From NCBI GenBank assembly GCA_947649205.1, contig CANSQM010000008.1, forward strand, positions 1 to 64,000: 64,000 bases of DNA, written 5' to 3'. Shown piece by piece: positions 8,408 to 17,333 of the stretch. The notes beneath the pieces are model-generated. The model was not told where the DNA came from. It worked only from the letters and a program-made list of their open reading frames with translations, and did not search any database. The position numbers were made by a program, and so were the translations under genes. The DNA comes from an uncultured Enterorhabdus sp. GTDB taxonomy: Bacteria > Actinomycetota > Coriobacteriia > Coriobacteriales > Eggerthellaceae. Position 1 is the stretch's first letter; every line of letters starts with the position of its first letter.

Positions 8408-9313
8408 ATGCAGATTATCGAAGATAGGGTGTACGCCTTCTCCAAGGACAACGCGCCCTGCTATACCGCGCGTCCCGGCGAGGTCATGGTATTCAAGAGC
8501 CTCGACTGCTTCTCGGGACGCCTCACCGACGAGACCGTCACCATGCGCGATATGGACTTCTCCTACAACATCACCAACCCCGCCGCCGGCCCGGTGTACG
8601 TGGAGGGTGCCGAGGTAGGCGACGTGCTCGTGGTGGACATTTACGACATCCAGGTGGCCGACGAGGGCACCATCGCTACCGACGACCACTGCGGCCCGCT
8701 GTTCGAGGGAACCGAGTACCGCACGAAGAAGATCAAGATCGAAGACGGCATGGCCGATTTCAACGGCGTGCGCTTCCCCATCAACCCCATGATCGGCGTG
8801 ATCGGCACCGCCCCGGCCGAGGGCGCGCCGGCCGACGGCTTCGTGGGCAACTACGGCGGCAACATGGACAACAAGCTCATCACCAAGGGCACCCGCCTGT
8901 ACTTCCCCGTGCGCGTGCCGGGCGCCCTGCTGCAGATGGGCGACGTGCACGCCACCATGGGCGATGCCGAGCTGTGCGGCACCGGCATCGAGATTGCCGC
9001 CGAGATCACCGTGCGCGTGAGCGTGCTGAAGAACTTCGAGCTGAACTGGCCTGTGCTGGAGACCTTCGGACCGGCCGGCCGCTGGTACGTGAACGCGAGC
9101 GCCCAGGAGTACAACGAGGCCCTTATGTGCGCCTCCAAGGAGATGCAGCGGCTGCTCATGGCCATTACCGGCTGGGATGCCATCGACACCTATATGTATA
9201 TGTCGGTGCAGTCCGATGTGGAGATCAGCCAGGGCTGCAAGCCCTGCGAGGTGCAGCTGTCCCTGCGCATCGGCACGCCGAAGCTGCCGCAGTTCCCGCC
9301 GCTGGTGGGCTAG
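8408..9313 (+). CDS. Acetamidase/formamidase-family protein
   Basis: This 301-residue protein resembles the FmdA/AmdA family, metal-dependent amidases that hydrolyse formamide or acetamide to the acid and ammonia. Recognisable blocks are the N-terminal beta-rich section with GAEVGDVLVVDIYDI, TDDHCGPLF, PINPMIGVIGTAP, GGNMDNK, GDVHATMGDAELCGTGIE and a C-terminal SQGCKPCEVQ. It is somewhat shorter than long fungal and mycobacterial members. ATG 8408 is preferred because GAAGGGGG lies just upstream; the frame stays open further left without family similarity. A permease gene follows 166 bp downstream, suggesting import and hydrolysis of an amide or related nitrogen compound. The substrate is unproven. 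Confidence 0.8.
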   Translation: MQIIEDRVYAFSKDNAPCYTARPGEVMVFKSLDCFSGRLTDETVTMRDMDFSYNITNPAAGPVYVEGAEVGDVLVVDIYDIQVADEGTIATDDHCGPLFEGTEYRTKKIKIEDGMADFNGVRFPINPMIGVIGTAPAEGAPADGFVGNYGGNMDNKLITKGTRLYFPVRVPGALLQMGDVHATMGDAELCGTGIEIAAEITVRVSVLKNFELNWPVLETFGPAGRWYVNASAQEYNEALMCASKEMQRLLMAITGWDAIDTYMYMSVQSDVEISQGCKPCEVQLSLRIGTPKLPQFPPLVG

Positions 9314-9397
9314 GGGGCAGATTCCCGTTTCGTTCTTGTGCTCAAAAGATGCGCGGAATGGTAAGCTATCGCCGCGCTTCGAGCGCACTGGGGAAAT

Positions 9398-9435
9398 CGG
9401 GCGGCCCGTGCCTGGGAGAACGTAGGGGCCGCCCG
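9398..9435 (+). terminator. GC-rich hairpin between acetamidase and permease genes
   Basis: A perfect 10-bp inverted repeat (9398-9407 and 9426-9435) sits between the two genes. It lacks a downstream T-run, so it may be a weak terminator or an mRNA-processing/stability hairpin that sets relative expression. Confidence 0.4.
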
Positions 9436-9479
9436 GTTGATAGAAAAGAAGGATCTGGAAGGGAAAGGAAGGAGACTCT

Positions 9480-10883
9480 ATGTCGAAACCCATCCAAACG
9501 CCGGGCTCGACGGACAACTCGTCCCTTGAGCAGTTCGGCTACAAGCAGGAGCTGCGCCGTGGCATGGGCCTGTGGGACGTCGTGCTGTACGGCGTGCTGT
9601 TCATGGTCATCATCGCCCCGCATTCCATCTGGGGCCTCGTCCAGCAGGACGCCCTGGGCATGTCCACCCTCGTGTATATCGTGGGCTTCATCGCCATCTT
9701 CTTCACGGCGCTGAGCTACGTGCGCATGAGCAACAAGTTCCCCATCGCCGGCTCGGTGTACTCCTACGTGCAGCGCGGCATCAACCCCCACGTGGGCTTC
9801 ATTTCCGGCTGGCTTATCCTGCTGGACTACTGCATCACCCCGGCGCTGCTGTACGTCTTGGTGGCCAACTGGGGCACCATGCTCGTACCGGGCAGCCCCT
9901 GGTATCTGTGGGTCATCGTGTTCGTGGCCTTCAACACCTTCGTGAACATCCGCGGCATCTCCATGACCCGCGGTATCGACTTCATCATCTTCGCCGTTGA
10001 GATTCTGGCCGTTATCGCGTTCATCGCCCTCGGCACGAACTTCATCATGGGCGGCGGCGGTGCCGGCGAGTTCAACGCCGATCCGCTGTGGCAGCCCGGC
10101 AAGGTTGATGCGCACTTCCTGGCGGCCGGCATCTCCATCGCGGCCCTGAACTTCCTCGGCTTCGACGGCATCTCCACCCTGGCCGAGGAAACCAACGAGC
10201 CCCAGAAGAACATCGGCCGCGGTATTCTGATCGCGCTCGGCATCATCATCGTGTGCTTCGTGGCCCAGACCTACATCGCCTCTCTCGTGCAGCCCGATTG
10301 GCAGAGCTGGAGCCCCGAGCACGCCGAGAACGCCTGGTTCTACGGCTGCCAGATGATCGGCGGCGACCTGTTCATGAACATCATGCTCATCATCAACATC
10401 GTGGCCATCGGCATCGCCAACATCATGAACGCCCAGCTGGCCGCCTCGCGCCTGCTGTACTCCATGGGCCGCGACGCCGTCATCCCGCGTATCTTCGGCA
10501 AGGTGCATCCCAAGTACCAGACCCCCTGGGTGGGCGCGCTGTTCATCGGCGCGGTGGCCATGGTTCTGTCCCTGGTGCTCACCATGGCCGACTTGGCCAC
10601 CCTGGTGAACTTCGGCGCCCTGGCCTCGTTCATCATGCTGAACTTCGCCGTGTTCTGGTACTTCTTCATCAAGGAAGGGAAGCGCTGCTCGGCGGGCGAC
10701 TACGTGAAGTACCTCATCTGCCCCTGGCTCGGCATCCTCATCCTGGGCTACGTGTTCACCGGCTTCGACATGCTGACCTACATCATGGGCGTAAGCTGGT
10801 TCGTCATCGGCTTCATCATCTGCGCCGTGAAGTCGAAGGGCTTCAAGGAAGTGCCCGAAGCCTTCAAGAACCTGGACGTGTAA
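9480..10883 (+). CDS. APC-superfamily amino acid/amine permease
   Basis: This 467-residue polytopic protein has about 12 hydrophobic segments and the layout of the amino acid-polyamine-organocation family. The N-terminal region GMGLWDVVLYGVLFMVIIAPHS matches the first helix and the unwound loop that binds substrate. GFDGISTLAEETNEPQKNIGRG is the conserved consensus region after TM6. A strong RBS (AAAGGAAGGAGA) precedes ATG 9480. It lies downstream of the acetamidase-like gene, so it may import that enzyme's substrate or an amino acid precursor. A terminator follows at 10,916. Substrate cannot be assigned from sequence. Confidence 0.85.
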   Translation: MSKPIQTPGSTDNSSLEQFGYKQELRRGMGLWDVVLYGVLFMVIIAPHSIWGLVQQDALGMSTLVYIVGFIAIFFTALSYVRMSNKFPIAGSVYSYVQRGINPHVGFISGWLILLDYCITPALLYVLVANWGTMLVPGSPWYLWVIVFVAFNTFVNIRGISMTRGIDFIIFAVEILAVIAFIALGTNFIMGGGGAGEFNADPLWQPGKVDAHFLAAGISIAALNFLGFDGISTLAEETNEPQKNIGRGILIALGIIIVCFVAQTYIASLVQPDWQSWSPEHAENAWFYGCQMIGGDLFMNIMLIINIVAIGIANIMNAQLAASRLLYSMGRDAVIPRIFGKVHPKYQTPWVGALFIGAVAMVLSLVLTMADLATLVNFGALASFIMLNFAVFWYFFIKEGKRCSAGDYVKYLICPWLGILILGYVFTGFDMLTYIMGVSWFVIGFIICAVKSKGFKEVPEAFKNLDV

Positions 10884-10915
10884 ACGTTCGACCGCGCACC
10901 TTCCCCAGTGCCCCC

Positions 10916-10947
10916 GAGCCCCCGGCCTGCGTCGGGGGCTCTTCTTG
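10916..10947 (+). terminator. Rho-independent terminator after the permease gene
   Basis: A 9-bp GC-rich stem (10916-10924 with 10933-10941) is followed by ttcttgt on the plus strand, 33 bp after the permease stop. Confidence 0.75.
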
Positions 10948-10969
10948 TATACTGTGCATCGGACACGGG

Positions 10970-11074
10970 TCGCCCAATCGTGATTTTTGTCTTCCAGGTT
11001 TGATCAGGGAATTTGCTTTATTTTCCCTGATCAGAGCCTTGTATTTCCAAGCGACAAAAATCACGATTGGGCGA
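10970..11074. repeat. Nested palindromic element (22-bp outer, 11-bp inner inverted repeats)
   Basis: The outer arms at 10970-10991 and 11053-11074 are perfect 22-bp inverted repeats beginning TCGCCCAATCGTG. Inside are perfect 11-bp arms, 11001-11011 and 11023-11033 (TGATCAGGGAA). The whole is about 105 bp, lies 51 bp upstream of proC, has no coding capacity and is more AT-rich inside than its surroundings. It resembles a palindromic intergenic repeat or MITE, or an RNA with two stacked stems. No second copy is in this window. Confidence 0.7.
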
Positions 11075-11125
11075 GGTCGGCGACAGCCGGATTGGCGACA
11101 CTCAACGCGAAAAGGGAGGCTCTCT

Positions 11126-11950
11126 GTGAAGATTGGATTTATCGGGCTGGGGAATATGGCCACGGCCATCATCGGCGGCCTGCTGCGCGAGGGTACGGTA
11201 CTCGCCGACGGAACAGCAGTGACGGCGGCCGACCTGATCGGCTCGGCCAAAACCGAGGCCACGCGCCAGGCGAAGGCGGACCAGTTCGCCATGGCCGTGA
11301 CGGAGAGCAATCGCGAGGTGGCCGAGGCGGCCGACGTGCTCGTGCTGGCCGTGAAGCCGGTGTTCTTCCCCGCGGTGATCGCCGAGGTCCGCGACGTGGT
11401 GGATGAGCGCACCCTGGTGATTTCCATTGCGGCGGGACTCAGCTTGGAGCGCATTGCCGCCCTGTTCGGGCGCGACGAGAACGCCCTGCGGCTCATCCGC
11501 TGCATGCCGAACACCCCGGCTCTCGTGAACGCCGGCTGCACCGCCGTGTGCCTGGGATCGGGAGCCACGGCCGCCGACGAGGCCACGTGCCTGAGCCTCG
11601 TGGAGAGCTTCGGCCGGGCCGTGGTGATTCCCGAGCGACTGATGGATGCCGCGAGCGCCGTGGCCGGGTCGTCGCCGGCCTTCGTGTTCATGTTCATCGA
11701 GGCCCTGGCCGACGGGGCCGTGGAAGCCGGTATGCCCCGGGCCCAGGCCTACGAGTTCGCAGCCGCAGCCGTGGCGGGCTCGGCCCAGCTCGTGCTGGAA
11801 ACAGGCCGACACCCCGGCGATCTGAAGGACATGGTGTGCTCCCCCGGCGGCACCACCATCGAGGGTGTGAAGGCCCTGGAACAGCGGGGCTTCCGCGCAG
11901 CCGCCATGGAAGCTGTGGAAGCCTGCGTCGCCAAGGCAAAGGCGCTGTAG
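11126..11950 (+). CDS. proC: Pyrroline-5-carboxylate reductase
   Basis: ProC reduces 1-pyrroline-5-carboxylate to L-proline with NAD(P)H in the cytoplasm. The 274-residue product starts with the Rossmann motif KIGFIGLGNM and has the family C-terminal block with KDMVCSPGGTTIEGVKALE. CMPNTPALVNAG is also typical. GTG at 11126 is chosen as start because GGGAGG lies 7 bp before it and the nucleotide-binding motif begins at once. The gene stands alone, downstream of a nested palindrome that may contain or affect its promoter. Length is normal for the family. Confidence 0.93.
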   Translation: MKIGFIGLGNMATAIIGGLLREGTVLADGTAVTAADLIGSAKTEATRQAKADQFAMAVTESNREVAEAADVLVLAVKPVFFPAVIAEVRDVVDERTLVISIAAGLSLERIAALFGRDENALRLIRCMPNTPALVNAGCTAVCLGSGATAADEATCLSLVESFGRAVVIPERLMDAASAVAGSSPAFVFMFIEALADGAVEAGMPRAQAYEFAAAAVAGSAQLVLETGRHPGDLKDMVCSPGGTTIEGVKALEQRGFRAAAMEAVEACVAKAKAL

Positions 11951-12126
11951 ACGACCTGTAGGCGTGCCCCGTGGCGCGTGGAAGCCGGCACGGCGGCACA
12001 AACGCCCCCGGCTGGCCATTTCACCCCCTCGGTTGCTCCTACGGTTTGGCTACCCTTCCCAGGACCGGGGCCGAGGCGCGCTATGATGGCTCCACCGTTT
12101 TCGACCCCTTTAGAAAGGCGGATCCC

Positions 12127-13020
12127 ATGAAGCAATCGAAGAAGCTGGCCGTGGTGATAGCCGGCGTGATGACCCTGGGGCTCGTGGCCCTGGCCGGCTG
12201 CGCGGTGCAGGGCGGCACAAACGATCAGGCTCCCGCAGCCAAAGACGCCGCTCAGCCCGACAATCGCACACCGGATGGCCAGGTGGTGAGCACGGCCATG
12301 GTGGCCTACGCCAACGGCGACGAGGTGATGTTCGTCGACCAGGAGACCCAGACCCCCTACATTCCCACCAACCTGGACGCGGCCACCATCGTTTACGACG
12401 GCCAAGATATCGATGAGGACGACCTGATCGCTGGCAACATCGTACAGGTCACGGGCAACGGCATCATGCTGGAGAGCTACCCGGGCCAGTACCCCGGCAT
12501 CACGAAGGTGGAAGTCGTGGAGCAGGGCAACCCGGCCGATGCCGAGCAGTACGCCGCCATCGTGGACACGGTGTTCGCTGCGCCCGATCAGAGCCAGGTG
12601 CCCGCGGGCAACCTCGAGTACAAGACCGCCGACGCCCAGGTAGCCGTTATGCTGAACCCGCTGGCCTATGAATGGGAATGGGTGCAGCAGGACGGCACCG
12701 ACGACGAGGCTGAGGTGAGCGGCGAGGCTTTCAATGCCGACGGCACCCTGGCCGAAACCGTGGCCGATGCCCGCATTGCCGGGGCCGCCGATGCCTTCGC
12801 CGCCTTCTCGGTGAACCCCACGTCAGTGGAGATCGAGCGCCGGCCCCTGACGGCCACCGACGCTCCCGCCGTCAACCCCACCGGGCAAGACGAGGACGTA
12901 GCCTGCACGCTCGGCGAAGATGGGGCCGTGGCCTTCTCCATGGAGCCCGGCTTCCTCTACGAGCTGAAGGCCACCTTCCCCCAGGGCGAGGCCGAGTACG
13001 CCTTCTACACGGTGAGCTAG
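12127..13020 (+). CDS. Putative lipoprotein of unknown function
   Basis: This 297-residue protein has a lipoprotein signal peptide: KQSKK, a hydrophobic stretch and the lipobox LAGC (Cys25). The mature part is acidic, with no Cys cluster or enzyme motif I recognise. A middle section (about residues 60-140: FVDQETQTPYIPTNLDAATIVY..., EDDLIAGNIVQVTGNGIM) looks like a small beta-barrel, similar to short OB-like domains in other actinobacterial lipoproteins. The C-terminal part ends in strand-like segments. ATG 12127 follows GAAAGGCGG. It is monocistronic with a terminator at 13,050. It is probably anchored on the outer face of the membrane; function unknown. Confidence 0.75.
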   Translation: MKQSKKLAVVIAGVMTLGLVALAGCAVQGGTNDQAPAAKDAAQPDNRTPDGQVVSTAMVAYANGDEVMFVDQETQTPYIPTNLDAATIVYDGQDIDEDDLIAGNIVQVTGNGIMLESYPGQYPGITKVEVVEQGNPADAEQYAAIVDTVFAAPDQSQVPAGNLEYKTADAQVAVMLNPLAYEWEWVQQDGTDDEAEVSGEAFNADGTLAETVADARIAGAADAFAAFSVNPTSVEIERRPLTATDAPAVNPTGQDEDVACTLGEDGAVAFSMEPGFLYELKATFPQGEAEYAFYTVS

Positions 13021-13049
13021 TTCCCTCAATCCCATCGTTCAATGCCGCA

Positions 13050-13085
13050 AAGCCCCTCCTCTTGGCTTTCCGAGAGGAGGGGCTT
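13050..13085. terminator. Hairpin terminator between convergent genes
   Basis: A 12-bp stem (13050-13061 with 13074-13085) lies between the convergent lipoprotein and GGDEF genes. It can serve both strands, though the T-runs are short. Confidence 0.65.
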
Positions 13086-13165
13086 CTTGGTGGAGCGGGG
13101 GCGACCATCGTCGGGGCAGAGGCAAGGCCGTGGCCCTTGCCCTACGAGGCGGCCTGGCGGCTTCC

Positions 13166-14515
13166 CTAACTCAAATGACGGAGGGCGGCCTGGCTCTTGC
13201 CGGCGCGCTTGGCTACGTAGAGGGCCTCGTCGGCCACCTGGTACAGGTCATCGAAGGTGACGGGATAGCGCGTGCAGGCCACGGCGCCAATGGTGATGGA
13301 AGGGTGCAGATCGGCAGGCATATCGGCCGGGCGCCCTCCCTGGGCGTAGATGCCGCCGGAAAGCTGGGTGAGCACGCGATCGAGGGCCGCCCCGGGCCCG
13401 AGACCACCGGCGAAGATGGCGAACTCGTCGCCGCCGAGGCGCGCTACCACGTCGTCCTTGCGCATGTGACGGCTGAGAAAGGCGGCGATCTCCCGGAGCA
13501 CGCGGTCGCCCTCGGGGTGGCCGAAGCCATCGTTCACCTGCTTGAAGTTGTCCACGTCCACCAAGAACAGACTGCAACCGGCGCGGCACTCATCGGTGGC
13601 GAGGGCCTGCTCGATGCGGGCCATGGCCGCCTCGCGGTTGAACACCCCCGTCAAACCGTCCAGCTCGGCCTTCTTCCGCAGGCTCGCCTCGCGCATGACC
13701 ATCTCGTGGGTATCCAGCAAGCGTCCCACGTGGCGCACGGGGCAGCCGGCCTCGTTGAACAGCACGAAGGACTGATAGCGGCACCAGATGGGATCGCCCT
13801 CCACGTTGGGCAGCGAGGTTTCCATATCGATGAAGTCTCCCCGTTCCACCACGGCGCGGATGGGCTCGATATCGTGCACCTCCAAATCGATGGAGCATTC
13901 CTTGTCGCAGCGCTTCCTCAGAATGAGGTCGTCGGACTGGGGCTCGCGACCGAAACGAGCGTCGAAGTCGCCGAACACCTCGCCTACCTGCCCTTGGCAG
14001 TCGATATCGAAAATGACGTCGCGGGAGAGCACCGTGAGAATTTCCACGCGGTCGTTGGCCCGTTCCAACTGCTGCTGGTAGCTCATCTTCTCAGTGATGT
14101 CGATGATGGTGACGTAGAACCATGCCGTGCCGTCGTCGTCCACCACATAGCGGCCGCGGTCGTCCACCCAGCGCACCTCGCCATCGGGACGGTTCAGGCG
14201 GTAGGCCACCGCATCGGTGTCGCCTACGGAAATCTGCTCGGCAATTTCAGCCGCCACACGCTCGCGATCGTCGGGATGCACCATACCCAGAAACGTATTG
14301 CCCGTGATGGCGCGGAACTCCTCGTAGGAGGCGCACCCGAACATGGTCAGCACGTCGCGGCTCACATAGTCGATGATGCCGCCGTCGTCATCGGCGCGGT
14401 AGCGGAACAGGCCGCCGGGAATGCGATCGAGGAATTCTTGGGACACCTCGTCTTCGATGACGCATCCATCGTGAGAGCCGAGCTTGCCCTCCGTGACCCG
14501 ATGAAACACTGTCAT
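13166..14515 (-). CDS. PAS-domain diguanylate cyclase (GGDEF)
   Basis: This 449-residue soluble protein has an N-terminal PAS domain (about 15-125, with FLGMVHPDDRERV and the RWVDDRGRYV strand), a second PAS-like segment (about 135-270) and a GGDEF domain (about 285-449). The catalytic motif GGDEF is intact, and RKDD lies five residues before it, the position of the c-di-GMP-binding inhibitory site. It should make cyclic di-GMP from GTP in response to a ligand or redox signal sensed by the PAS part. ATG 14515 is preferred, with GGGGAGG upstream. No membrane helix or EAL partner is nearby. Confidence 0.88.
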   Translation of the reverse strand: MTVFHRVTEGKLGSHDGCVIEDEVSQEFLDRIPGGLFRYRADDDGGIIDYVSRDVLTMFGCASYEEFRAITGNTFLGMVHPDDRERVAAEIAEQISVGDTDAVAYRLNRPDGEVRWVDDRGRYVVDDDGTAWFYVTIIDITEKMSYQQQLERANDRVEILTVLSRDVIFDIDCQGQVGEVFGDFDARFGREPQSDDLILRKRCDKECSIDLEVHDIEPIRAVVERGDFIDMETSLPNVEGDPIWCRYQSFVLFNEAGCPVRHVGRLLDTHEMVMREASLRKKAELDGLTGVFNREAAMARIEQALATDECRAGCSLFLVDVDNFKQVNDGFGHPEGDRVLREIAAFLSRHMRKDDVVARLGGDEFAIFAGGLGPGAALDRVLTQLSGGIYAQGGRPADMPADLHPSITIGAVACTRYPVTFDDLYQVADEALYVAKRAGKSQAALRHLS

Positions 14516-14701
14516 GACAGCCTCCCCACCTCGCGGCGGGGCGCGGGCGGCCCCGCGGCAGCCCGCGCCCCTTCCTTCTCTTTCCCCGATCATAGCATCG
14601 GGGGACCCATTCGTTATCGGCATTCCGTCAAACACCCTGTAGCTGGGGCAACTCGTCTGTAAACGAACGGCTACAACTCCACGGCCGCACTGGCTGCCGT
14701 C

Positions 14702-16198
14702 CTAGCGCCAGCCTATGGTGAGGGCGGCGGTGCCGTTGTCGGCGGAAGCTATGTCCCAGCGAATGGCCGTGGTGGCTTCTAGAAGCGCCTGGTCGTGGGA
14801 AACGAGCAGCAGAGCACCGGGGAAGGCGGTCAACAGCCGCTCCAGGGCTTCGACGGAATGGAGATCGAGATAGTTGGAAGGCTCGTCCATGATGATGAGC
14901 TCGGGGCCATCGAGGATGCCCAGGCCGAGCATGAGCTTGCGCATCTCGCCGGGGCTCGTCTCGCCTCCTTCCACGAGGCGATCGGGGTCGGAATTGAGGG
15001 CCGCCGCTACGGCCAGCACGCGCCCGCGGCTGCGAGAATCGAGAGCGGCGAGGCGATCCAGGGCCCGTTGGCGATCGGCCGCCGTGGGCTCCTGGGGAAT
15101 GACCAGCGTGCGCACCGCAGGGTCGAGCCGCTCCACAATGGCGGCCACCAGGGTGCTCTTGCCCGCGCCATTGGGGCCCGTAAGGGCAATGTGATCGGTG
15201 TGCCCAATTGTGAGGGGCGGCGTGAGCAGGGTGCGATCGCCCAGGGGCAGAGTCAGCTCTGGCTGGCGGTGGAGCACCTTGCGGGGGCTCGGCTCAGCGC
15301 GCATCCACAGGTCTCCGTCGTAGCGCTTCTCCACCCGCACCGAAGCCAAGGTCTCCTCGGCTCGGGCAAGGCGACTGTCCATACGGGCGCTCAGCTTGCC
15401 GGCCACGCCGTCCTTCCCCGTGTAGATGGCCAGCTTGACGCGGCCCTTCCCGTCGTGATCCTTGGGATCCATCCCCCGGCAGCTGCGCATGCCGGCCGAG
15501 CGCGAGGCCTCCTCGCGGCGCCGCTGGGCCTCGCTCGCGATGCGCTTGCGCTCCCGCTTCGCCTGCTCGCGATCGTGGAGGGCCGTCGAGCGCTCGCGAT
15601 CGGCCTGGTCGCGGCCTTGGCTGTAGCCGCCCGGCCGCGCCGTCACCTTCCCTGCGGCCATGAACAGGCACTGGGAGCACAAAGCATCGAGCAGGGCACG
15701 GTCGTGGGAGATGAGCAGGCCGATGCCCCTGAAGCGGGCCAGGGCTTCGGTAAGAGCTGCGCGCGTGGGACCGTCCACATGGTTCGTCGGCTCGTCCATG
15801 ACGAGCACGTCGGGGCGCTGCCACAGCACGCAGGCCACTTGCAGCCGCTTCTGCTGGCCGCTGGAAAGGGTGTCGTAGCGCCAGGGCCAGTCGTCTTCCA
15901 CGCCCAAAGCGCGGCGCAGGGCCACGGCATCGCGGTCGTAGGCGGCGGCGAAGTCGTAGAGGGCCTCGGGCTCAGCGCTGGCATCCTGCTCGCAGTACAC
16001 GCTGAACAGGCGCGGGACCACGCCGCCGCTATCGGGGGTTATGAGCCCGCAGGCTATACGGGCGAGGGTCGATTTCCCGCATCCGTTGTCGCCCACAAGG
16101 CCGGTCCAACCCGCGGGCAGCGTGGCCGACAGGTCGGCGAGCACGGGCTCGACGCACGAGGGATAGGTATAGGTGAGATGTTGCAGGGTCAGTGGCAT
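14702..16198 (-). CDS. ABC-F family ATPase (ribosome-associated type)
   Basis: This 498-residue protein has two ABC ATPase domains and no membrane segments, so it is an ABC-F protein and not a transporter. Domain 1 has GDNGCGKST, LSSGQQKR and MDEPTNHVD; domain 2 has GPNGAGKST, SPGEMRKL and MDEPSNYLD. A charged linker rich in Arg/Glu (about residues 200-260) corresponds to the interdomain arm that reaches into the ribosome. Members act in translation quality control or protect ribosomes from antibiotics (Lsa, Vga and Msr types). ATG 16198 follows AAAGGAGG. The upstream region has features of a regulated leader, which favours the antibiotic-resistance type, but this is inference. Confidence 0.85.
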   Translation of the reverse strand: MPLTLQHLTYTYPSCVEPVLADLSATLPAGWTGLVGDNGCGKSTLARIACGLITPDSGGVVPRLFSVYCEQDASAEPEALYDFAAAYDRDAVALRRALGVEDDWPWRYDTLSSGQQKRLQVACVLWQRPDVLVMDEPTNHVDGPTRAALTEALARFRGIGLLISHDRALLDALCSQCLFMAAGKVTARPGGYSQGRDQADRERSTALHDREQAKRERKRIASEAQRRREEASRSAGMRSCRGMDPKDHDGKGRVKLAIYTGKDGVAGKLSARMDSRLARAEETLASVRVEKRYDGDLWMRAEPSPRKVLHRQPELTLPLGDRTLLTPPLTIGHTDHIALTGPNGAGKSTLVAAIVERLDPAVRTLVIPQEPTAADRQRALDRLAALDSRSRGRVLAVAAALNSDPDRLVEGGETSPGEMRKLMLGLGILDGPELIIMDEPSNYLDLHSVEALERLLTAFPGALLLVSHDQALLEATTAIRWDIASADNGTAALTIGWR

Positions 16199-16201
16199 GG
16201 G

Positions 16202-16318
16202 AACCTCCTTTGCGGAGGCCATGCGCCGGCGCGCAGGGAAGAACAAGCTAACGATGCGGCACCCGCGAGCATGGCCGATGGTCATACCGATATGGGGCGC
16301 CCAAAAGGGCATCGTTAG
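16202..16318 (-). promoter_or_regulatory. Putative regulatory leader of the ABC-F gene
   Basis: On the minus strand, 10-bp arms ctaacgatgc/gcatcgttag (16309-16318 and 16248-16257) enclose a 51-nt loop. Further down, CCTCC and GGAGG form a hairpin that includes the Shine-Dalgarno sequence directly before the start. The frame upstream is open and could encode a short leader peptide. Together these resemble the attenuator or translational switch of some ABC-F resistance genes; no such switch is shown here. Confidence 0.4.
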
Positions 16319-16482
16319 TTCTTCATGCACCGATTCCTTTCTCGGGCCGGCGCTTGCCAAAGGCTCCAGCGAAACAGTGCTGTCCATTGTGGCAGCCGGT
16401 CAGAGCTTTGTCAAGCCCGGCGCGTGCGGTTCGGGCGGCGCGGCACTGGTATACTGGGGCAGTCCATGGCGAAGGAGGATAC

Positions 16483-17109
16483 ATGCGCTACCTGATTGCG
16501 TCCGATATTCACGGGGCGCTGCCCGCAGCCGAGGCCCTTATGGAACGCTTCCGCGAAGAAGGGGCCGACCGCTTGCTGCTGCTGGGCGACCTGCTGTACC
16601 ACGGCCCGCGCAACCCCCTGCCTGTCGGCTATGCCCCGGCAGAGGTGGCCCGACTGCTGAACCGCTACGCCGACCGCATCACCGCCGTGCGCGGCAACTG
16701 CGATGCGGAAGTAGACCAGATGGTGCTGGACTTCCCCTGCCTGGGCGACTACACCCTGGTAGTGGATGAGGGCACAACCCTGCTGATCACCCACGGTCAC
16801 CTGAATCTGGGCACAGTTGCGGCCGGATTGCCAGCCGGTTCCTTCGTCTTCTCGGGTCATAGCCACGTGAAGGGCGTTGGCCCCCAAGCAGCGCCGGCAT
16901 TTGCGCGGGATGCTGCGACAACCACCGACGGGAAGGGCGACAACACGATGCCCGCCGGCGGGGCGGGAGCGGAAGGCACGGGCAGCGAAGCGCTGGCTGG
17001 AGCCGCCCCCGTCACTTTCGTCAACCCCGGCAGCATCGGCCACCCTAAGGACGGTTCCGCCAGCTACGCGATCTACGAGCACGGCACTGTGGAACTGCGT
17101 CGGCTCTAA
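16483..17109 (+). CDS. YfcE/MJ0936-type metallophosphoesterase
   Basis: This 208-residue cytoplasmic phosphoesterase has all the metal-binding blocks in order: SDIHGA, GDLLYHGP, GNCDAEVD, THGH and GHSHVKG. Family members hydrolyse phosphodiesters such as cyclic nucleotides or artificial substrates with Mn2+. An insert of about 45 Ala/Gly/Asp-rich residues separates GHSH from the final VTFVNPGSIG block, which is longer than usual. ATG 16483 follows GAAGGAGG. An extended -10-like TGGTATACT lies about 30 bp upstream. A terminator follows at 17,190. The physiological substrate is unknown. Confidence 0.85.
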   Translation: MRYLIASDIHGALPAAEALMERFREEGADRLLLLGDLLYHGPRNPLPVGYAPAEVARLLNRYADRITAVRGNCDAEVDQMVLDFPCLGDYTLVVDEGTTLLITHGHLNLGTVAAGLPAGSFVFSGHSHVKGVGPQAAPAFARDAATTTDGKGDNTMPAGGAGAEGTGSEALAGAAPVTFVNPGSIGHPKDGSASYAIYEHGTVELRRL

Positions 17110-17189
17110 ACCGGAGGTTGGCGGAGAGGCCGCCGCTGTTCGGCACCTCTTTCACGGGGCCCATCCGGGAAGCTGCCTGAATGCACAAA

Positions 17190-17213
17190 AAGACCCCCAT
17201 GACTGGGGGTCTT
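17190..17213. terminator. Bidirectional terminator between phosphoesterase gene and tRNA-Phe
   Basis: A 9-bp stem aagaccccc/gggggtctt (17190-17198 and 17205-17213) has T-rich flanks on both sides: five T on the minus strand and cttaatt on the plus strand. It probably ends both the tRNA-Phe transcript and the phosphoesterase transcript. Confidence 0.8.
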
Positions 17214-17221
17214 CTTAATTA

Positions 17222-17297
<76 letters not shown>

Positions 17298-17333
17298 ATA
17301 GGCGTAAGAACTAAGTTCCTGACGCGTCCGTTT

